NCBI GenBank assembly: GCA_003222895.1
Contig: QHXI01000121.1
Location: 1-35,642 of the forward strand
Direction of reading: 5' to 3'
From: Acidobacteriota bacterium
GTDB lineage: Bacteria > Acidobacteriota > Blastocatellia > Pyrinomonadales > Pyrinomonadaceae
Length of the DNA stretch: 35,642 nucleotides
How positions within the stretch are numbered: position 1 is the first letter of the stretch; each line of letters starts with the position of its first letter. A program made the position numbers and the translations under genes. This document shows positions 31,884 to 35,642 of this stretch, one piece after another. The notes under the pieces were generated by a model, which was not told the DNA's origin, did no database searches, and was given only the letters and a program-made list of their open reading frames with translations.

Positions 31884-33062
31884 ATGAAAGAAAAACCTCT
31901 TCTTCGGTCTGCCATTATCGATCACGGTCCTCTACGTGCAATCCAGAATCTCATATTTGGCCCATTTTCACCGTTGGACCTCCCTCTTGCCGAACAAGCC
32001 TTGCGGGCCTTCCTAACCACAGAAGAATTGCGCGCCTTTCCATTTGTGGCGCTAGAAAGAGATACGGATTTTCATAAGGATGTCCTTGACGAGGATTCAA
32101 GCGCTCCACCAATAGGCGATGGCATTCTGGATTATGAATTTGCTTATGAACCGAATTCCCTGCCAATTCTCCCATCAATCGATAGAGCGGAAAGGCGAGC
32201 TTTAGATAAGTTAGTAGCAGCCATATTGGAAAAGCGATTTGGTAAATCAATATACGACCTAGCTGAGACGGATTTAGCTAAGGTAGTCAATTCAAGATTC
32301 ATGGAGCACGAACTCTACTGGCTCTTTGAAGACCCTGAAATAGAAGAGCTCACTGGAAACACTGATGTGTTTTCTGCTGGCACGGATAAGCACATCTATA
32401 TAGTCGAGGCCCTTAGCTCATATCTGCGGACACTCATAAGATTCCATCGTTCGGGTGCTGTGGTGTTCTCCGACGGGCTCATTGGGGATGCGTGCCAAGA
32501 GTATCTGTTTTCTCGTTATCCCTCATCTATCTTCGACCAGCTTGATGAAGACTGGCAAAGATACGTCCGCTATCTAACAGGGCCTGGGATTGGAGTAGCT
32601 GTGCCTCCAATTTTGGCTTGCGTGCTTTCACGAGTGAGAAATCGAGATGAAATACCGATTGTAATCAGACACATAAGAGAGGAATACCAATCATCACGAA
32701 AATCTCTCTGGAATTATCTCGAGGAGATGTGGTTCGCCCCCACGCTGAAAAAACAACTTCGCCTTCTCTCGAAGTTGGAGTCAGCTAGCGCAAACTTGTT
32801 TCGAGCATCGTTTCCAGAGAGGTTCCCATTCTTGCAAACTGCTTTTTCGACCGTTATTAAGGCCGCCGACTTAAAGCCACTCTCTGCAATGGAGGAGATC
32901 GGCAAGGCTTTACTTAAGAAGGATGAGTCTAACAGCCGTGTAAGTGCCATCGGTTTTACTAAACAACTATCCTCAGACATGCGTCGCATCAAGGGAATGG
33001 ATAAGCTTCTTAGTGACGTTTTGACTCGGGCAGAAATCTCCGAATTTGGTTTGTGCAAGTAA
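31884..33062 (+). CDS. Cassette 3 protein, 392 aa, unknown function
   Basis: The largest cassette gene (cassette 31810-33251, crossover to crossover). I do not recognise a domain. The protein is soluble-looking and largely helical, rich in acidic and aromatic residues ('WLFEDPEIEELTGNTDVF', 'SYLRTLIRFHRSGAVVFSDGLIGDACQEYL'), with no signal peptide. Base composition is clearly more A+T-rich than the core genes to the left, as expected for a captured gene. No good Shine-Dalgarno sequence precedes the ATG, which is common in cassettes. Confidence 0.75.
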   Translation: MKEKPLLRSAIIDHGPLRAIQNLIFGPFSPLDLPLAEQALRAFLTTEELRAFPFVALERDTDFHKDVLDEDSSAPPIGDGILDYEFAYEPNSLPILPSIDRAERRALDKLVAAILEKRFGKSIYDLAETDLAKVVNSRFMEHELYWLFEDPEIEELTGNTDVFSAGTDKHIYIVEALSSYLRTLIRFHRSGAVVFSDGLIGDACQEYLFSRYPSSIFDQLDEDWQRYVRYLTGPGIGVAVPPILACVLSRVRNRDEIPIVIRHIREEYQSSRKSLWNYLEEMWFAPTLKKQLRLLSKLESASANLFRASFPERFPFLQTAFSTVIKAADLKPLSAMEEIGKALLKKDESNSRVSAIGFTKQLSSDMRRIKGMDKLLSDVLTRAEISEFGLCK

Positions 33063-33149
33063 GGTAATGGATCGAGGTGGCTTCAATAGTTGTATGGGGA
33101 ATTCTCAGCGTGCATGTTCCGTTTTAGCTGGTGAATTCCCACGAAGGCC

Positions 33150-33258
33150 CACCCAACAACTCGTTGGACCGGAGCGCGGGGAGCGTATTTCTCAACTTGA
33201 TTTAATCCGGCGAAGGTTGAATGTAGTCGCCGCGCCCGGTCAACTCAACCGTTATCCG
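33150..33258 (+). repeat. attC site 3
   Basis: R'' CACCCAAC (33150-33157) is the exact complement of the cassette 3 start GTTGGGTG; the crossover is G33251/T33252. The core varies (GGACCGGAGCGCGG with CGCGCCCGGTCAAC), but both arms changed together, so pairing is kept. That is good evidence that folding is under selection. Confidence 0.92.
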
Positions 33259-33506
33259 GCTTCGCTATTTGAGAACCGTTAACCAGCGCGAGACTTGTTG
33301 CCACGTTACGCCGCGCGGCTTACGATCAGCAACACTTGAATGGCAGCCAAGAACGCCGCGCTCTTCCGCTTCTTGGTGGCAGCAAATCGGTTGCGCGTTA
33401 CAATCTGGGGCCGGATAACAAATCGTTGGACGCGAGCGGAATCAGCGAGTTTCTCATCGACAAGTAGTCCGTAGCGCAGTTGCTCGCCGCCGCGTCAACT
33501 CAACCG
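33252..33506 (+). other. Cassette 4: no gene, homologous to cassette 2
   Basis: 255-base cassette without a usable ORF. The ends match perfectly: start GTTATCCGGC and R'' GCCGGATAAC. It shares blocks with cassette 2 on both sides of a diverged middle. It may carry an RNA, a promoter, or nothing. Confidence 0.75.
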
Positions 33507-33513
33507 TTCGGCA
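33411..33513 (+). repeat. attC site 4
   Basis: R'' CCGGATAAC is at 33411-33419 and the crossover is G33506/T33507. The site is nearly identical to attC 2, including the loop. Confidence 0.92.
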
Positions 33514-33539
33514 GCTAATTCCTCGACTTCTAAAAACTC

Positions 33540-34082
33540 ATGGCGCTAAAGGGCAAAAAATCACAAGACGAAACCCTCGTGAAGAGCAAAGACTTCCAAG
33601 GGTTCCTCGACGAATTCCAAAAGGAAACTGACCGGTCTACGGCAATCATTGGGGCTGCGTTTCTCGACGAACATCTTAAACAACTACTTGCGAACTTTAT
33701 GGTGGATGACTCCAACGAAGTGAAACAACTACTATCCCAAGAGTCGCCTCTGGGTTCCTTCGGTGCGCGAATTCGAGCGGCTTATTGTTTGGGCTTGATC
33801 TCGCGGCAATATTTCGAATCTCTTAAACTCATCAAGGACGTACGTAATGCGTTTGCACATCAACTGCATGGGCTTACCTTTGAAAACAAAGATGTCGCTG
33901 ACGCGTGTAAGAAATTGCAGGCGTTACAACCTCTTAAATCCAGATTTGCTCAAACCCCGCGACAAATGTTCGTAAACTCGGCGACTTTTATTTTAATGGA
34001 TATCAGCGTTCGAGCGCTGACCGTGTTGCAAAAGAGACGCAAGATACCAAACGCGCCTCACGTGCAGGAATTCTTCGTTTGA
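33540..34082 (+). CDS. Cassette 5 protein, MltR-like
   Basis: 180 aa. 'ETDRSTAIIGAAFLDEHLKQLLANFMVDD', 'PLGSFGARIRAAYCLGLISRQYFESLKLIKDVRNAFAHQL' and 'GLTFENKDVADACKKLQAL' match the MltR family of all-helical proteins. The family is named after the mannitol-operon repressor of enterobacteria, but most members have no DNA-binding domain and an unknown function. No mannitol genes are near. Similar 'RNxFAH' helical proteins are common cargo in integrons and islands. The ATG follows the crossover by 33 bases with no clear Shine-Dalgarno sequence. Confidence 0.82.
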   Translation: MALKGKKSQDETLVKSKDFQGFLDEFQKETDRSTAIIGAAFLDEHLKQLLANFMVDDSNEVKQLLSQESPLGSFGARIRAAYCLGLISRQYFESLKLIKDVRNAFAHQLHGLTFENKDVADACKKLQALQPLKSRFAQTPRQMFVNSATFILMDISVRALTVLQKRRKIPNAPHVQEFFV

Positions 34083-34104
34083 TCCCCAGCCGTGGACTCC
34101 ACGC

Positions 34105-34212
34105 GGCCCAACAAATCGTTGGACGCCAGCGGCGGGAGCGTGTTTCTCAACTAGCTTGGTGCTGCGCAGGGTGCGTTGATTCGCGCCGCCGCGTCAACTC
34201 CACCGTTATGCC
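34105..34212 (+). repeat. attC site 5
   Basis: R'' GGCCCAAC is at 34105-34112 and the crossover is G34205/T34206. The core reads GTTGGACGCCAGCGGCGGG and GCCGCCGCGTCAACTC. R'' matches the start of cassette 5 at 8 of 10 bases. The loop resembles attC 6. Confidence 0.92.
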
Positions 34213-34221
34213 GCTTCTCGT

Positions 34222-34632
34222 ATGAATGATGATGTTGAACTCAAGGGTTGGTACCGCTGGGACGATGCTCAAGATCTCTCTGAATCGAGAAGTCCTGGCG
34301 TCTACTTGCTCGCCCATTTCAATACGGTTCCCAGATCGATCAATCCAATAGATGCGAACATCATCTACATTGGTGAAACGTGCGGACAGACGTTGCGTCA
34401 ACGTTGGAAACAGTTTTCCACGTCCGCATTCCAGAACAAGTTCGCTCATTCGGGCGGAGCCACTTACTTTCATGAATTCCCTGGGGGCAAACGCCACCAA
34501 CTGTTTGTCGCTTTCGCAACTCCAAAAGATCAGGAGCCTGCGCTCTCGTATCACATTCGTTATTTGGAGCGTAAGTGGCTTCATGATTTTGTTCAAAAAC
34601 ACGGAGCGCCCCCGCGTTGCAATCACAAATAG
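34222..34632 (+). CDS. Cassette 6 protein, GIY-YIG-type fold
   Basis: 136 aa. The two short motifs of the GIY-YIG nuclease fold are present with normal spacing: 'PGVYLLAHF' and 'NIIYIGETCGQTLRQRW', including the conserved Arg after YIG. A His in 'FAHSGGATYF' and the Glu of 'IRYLERKWLHDF' sit where the family has catalytic residues. By family, GIY-YIG enzymes cut DNA in repair, restriction or homing. This short stand-alone member has no DNA-binding domain that I see. Cassette ends match over 10 bases (GTTATGCCGC and GCGGCATAAC), so the gene is a recent, intact insertion. Confidence 0.8.
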   Translation: MNDDVELKGWYRWDDAQDLSESRSPGVYLLAHFNTVPRSINPIDANIIYIGETCGQTLRQRWKQFSTSAFQNKFAHSGGATYFHEFPGGKRHQLFVAFATPKDQEPALSYHIRYLERKWLHDFVQKHGAPPRCNHK

Positions 34633-34637
34633 CGGGC

Positions 34638-34747
34638 GCGGCATAACAAATCGTTGGACGCGAGCGGCGGGAGCGCCTTTCGCAACTAGCTTGGCGCGGC
34701 GGAGGTTGCTTTGATTCGCGCCGCCGCGTCAACTCAACCGTTATGTC
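34638..34747 (+). repeat. attC site 6
   Basis: R'' GCGGCATAAC is at 34638-34647, the exact complement of the cassette 6 start, and the crossover is G34740/T34741. The core is shared with attC 1, 5 and 7. Confidence 0.94.
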
Positions 34748-34757
34748 CTTTCATTAA

Positions 34758-35189
34758 ATGGACTGGTTAACCTTCATCGCGTATCTGACGAAAAGCCTCG
34801 TATGGCCTATCGTCGTTATTGTCGGGATTGTTGTGTTCAGGCAACCGATCACCACGCTCGTCGTTTCGGTGAAGCGTTTGCGTTACAAAGATCTTGAGAT
34901 CGAGCTAGTCGCTCCTGAAGAAGCCACCGAACAAGAAACCAGCGCGATAGTTTCCTATCTCCAGCGCAGTCCCCATAGTTTCCAATGGTTCCGGGAGAAC
35001 ACTGATTTCCAATACACTGATGCTGATTTTGAAAAGCTTATCTCCAAATACCCGCAGATGCTTGAGAAGATCACTATCGTCAGCAGGGACGAAACGAAAC
35101 GAAAAACCGAACCCGGTCGTCCTGGAATGCGATTGACGCAGGATGCCAAAGAAAAGATTAAAGACGCTCTCGCAATTCGGCGGACATAA
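34758..35189 (+). CDS. Cassette 7 protein, small membrane protein
   Basis: 143 aa. One or two hydrophobic segments at residues 3-28 ('LTFIAYLTKSLVWPIVVIVGIVVF') are followed by 'RQPITTLVVSVKRLRYKDLEIELV', a pattern common to small uncharacterised bacterial inner-membrane proteins. The rest is a charged cytoplasmic domain. The stop codon (35187-35189) lies inside the R'' box of attC 7, so the gene fills its cassette completely. The start is 17 bases after the crossover, with no Shine-Dalgarno sequence. Confidence 0.78.
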   Translation: MDWLTFIAYLTKSLVWPIVVIVGIVVFRQPITTLVVSVKRLRYKDLEIELVAPEEATEQETSAIVSYLQRSPHSFQWFRENTDFQYTDADFEKLISKYPQMLEKITIVSRDETKRKTEPGRPGMRLTQDAKEKIKDALAIRRT

Positions 35190-35290
35190 CAAATCGTTGG
35201 ACGCGAGCGGCGGGAGCGTGTTTCGCATCATAATTGGTCCGGCGATGCTTGATTGAATTCGCGCCGCCGCGTCAACTCAACCGTTGGGCC
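35182..35290 (+). repeat. attC site 7
   Basis: R'' GGACATAAC (35182-35190) is the exact complement of the cassette 7 start GTTATGTCC; the crossover is G35283/T35284. The loop is almost the same as in attC 1, with a few substitutions. Confidence 0.94.
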
Positions 35291-35311
35291 ACAAAGAATC
35301 GGGGTGAGCTA

Positions 35312-35642
35312 ATGGCAGCATGGTTCTGGTTTGCAGTTGTTGCCGCCGTGCTCTACGGCGCGCACCAAATCTTTACGCGGCTTGCCTCGGCACAAATCGG
35401 TGATGGTGTCGGGGGATTCGTCGTGGAGGGCGTTGCGGCGCTTGCGATCCTCAGCTACCTCGGATTCCTTTGGTTCTCCGGGCGCTGGGAGCAAAAGTTT
35501 ACGTGGGTCGGCTTCAACTATTCGGCGCTCACGGGCATTTGCGTAGGGGCAGGCACCGTCGCATTCTTCTTGCTGTTTCAGCGCGGTGGCCCACTCTCGG
35601 CGGTTCCCGCCATCCTTGCTGGTGGCGCCGCCATCATGGCTG
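35312..35642 (+). CDS. Cassette 8 protein, EamA/DMT-type transporter (3' end outside window)
   Basis: The first 110 residues of a gene that runs off the window. GGGGTGAG lies 4 bases before ATG 35312, a good ribosome binding site. Hydrophobic segments at about 1-16 ('WFWFAVVAAVLYGAHQIF'), 33-52 ('FVVEGVAALAILSYLGFLWF') and from 66 ('YSALTGICVGAGTVAFFLLF') with 'RGGPLSAVPAIL' before the cut are typical of EamA-family exporters of the drug/metabolite transporter superfamily. The substrate is unknown. It is the eighth cassette; its attC is not visible, so the assignment as cassette rests on the left boundary. Confidence 0.75.
   Translation, partial: MAAWFWFAVVAAVLYGAHQIFTRLASAQIGDGVGGFVVEGVAALAILSYLGFLWFSGRWEQKFTWVGFNYSALTGICVGAGTVAFFLLFQRGGPLSAVPAILAGGAAIMA

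Larger units (their letters stand above)
29989..35642 (+). mobile_element. Chromosomal integron with same-direction ('reverse') integrase and at least eight cassettes
   Basis: An IntI-type integrase remnant (29989-30907) is followed on the same strand by a short attI region and an array of cassettes separated by seven related attC sites. Predicted crossover points (G/TT) are at 30993, 31549, 31809, 33251, 33506, 34205, 34740 and 35283. In five of the seven complete cassettes (1, 3, 4, 6, 7) the first 8-10 bases are the exact reverse complement of the same cassette's R'' end, which is what a formerly circular cassette with a folded attC must show. In most integrons the integrase points away from the array. 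The same-direction layout is known from a few lineages such as Treponema and some Planctomycetes. The array continues beyond the window. Confidence 0.93.

Overview
The window looks like chromosomal DNA (possibly a metagenome-derived contig) from an Acidobacteriota-type soil or sediment bacterium. Supporting clues are a cupin very like the acidobacterial hydroxynitrile lyase of Granulicella, a large-type TonB-dependent receptor, a PEP-CTERM protein, the split glycine decarboxylase (gcvPA/gcvPB), and abundant short palindromic intergenic repeats. The phylum is an inference from gene content. I see no rRNA, tRNA or CRISPR array.

Layout. 1-5.9 kb: end of a TonB-dependent receptor, a small membrane protein, a non-coding stretch with an orphan terminator, then a leftward cluster of cupin, a broken zinc alcohol dehydrogenase and an aldo/keto reductase, a very short PEP-CTERM protein, and a membrane fatty-acid desaturase. 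6.0-10.3 kb: an operon of five type IV pilus minor pilin/pseudopilin genes (GspH/FimT-, PilV-, PilW-, PilX- and GspH-like). 10.6-13.0 kb: a leftward pair of small genes (one ribbon-helix-helix-like) and a NarX/NarL-type two-component system. 13.3-17.8 kb: the glycine cleavage operon gcvT-gcvH-gcvPA-gcvPB. 17.9-21.7 kb: a TIR-domain protein with a small downstream partner, a 2Fe-2S thioredoxin-like ferredoxin, and an FHA-like/transmembrane/trypsin-like protease. 21.9-29.3 kb: a large exported protein, an exported alkaline-phosphatase-superfamily enzyme, a four-helix-bundle (23S rRNA intervening-sequence type) protein, and a fusion of an LPG-synthase/flippase-like membrane domain to an FtsX/MacB permease. 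29.3-29.9 kb: a cluster of REP-like hairpins and a 133-bp tandem repeat.

30.0-35.6 kb is a chromosomal integron. A disrupted intI points in the same direction as the cassettes ('reverse' layout). It is followed by a short attI region and at least eight cassettes, seven of them complete. Seven attC sites of about 105 bp share an L''/L' core, and in most cassettes the first 8-10 bases are the exact reverse complement of that cassette's own R'' end, which fixes the boundaries to the base. Cargo includes unknown proteins, an MltR-like protein, a GIY-YIG-fold protein, a small membrane protein, an EamA-type transporter running off the window, and two copies of a ~255-bp cassette with no convincing gene.

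A second theme is a set of 7-bp (once 8-bp) tandem repeat arrays, mostly as inverted pairs around a short centre, at gcvT/gcvH, at the start of the phosphatase gene, and on both sides of the four-helix-bundle gene. They supply start codons and terminal codons of neighbouring genes. The four-helix gene flanked by inverted heptad arrays looks like the gene-carrying version of an otherwise non-coding element family. Together with the integron it is the most interesting candidate for something undescribed.
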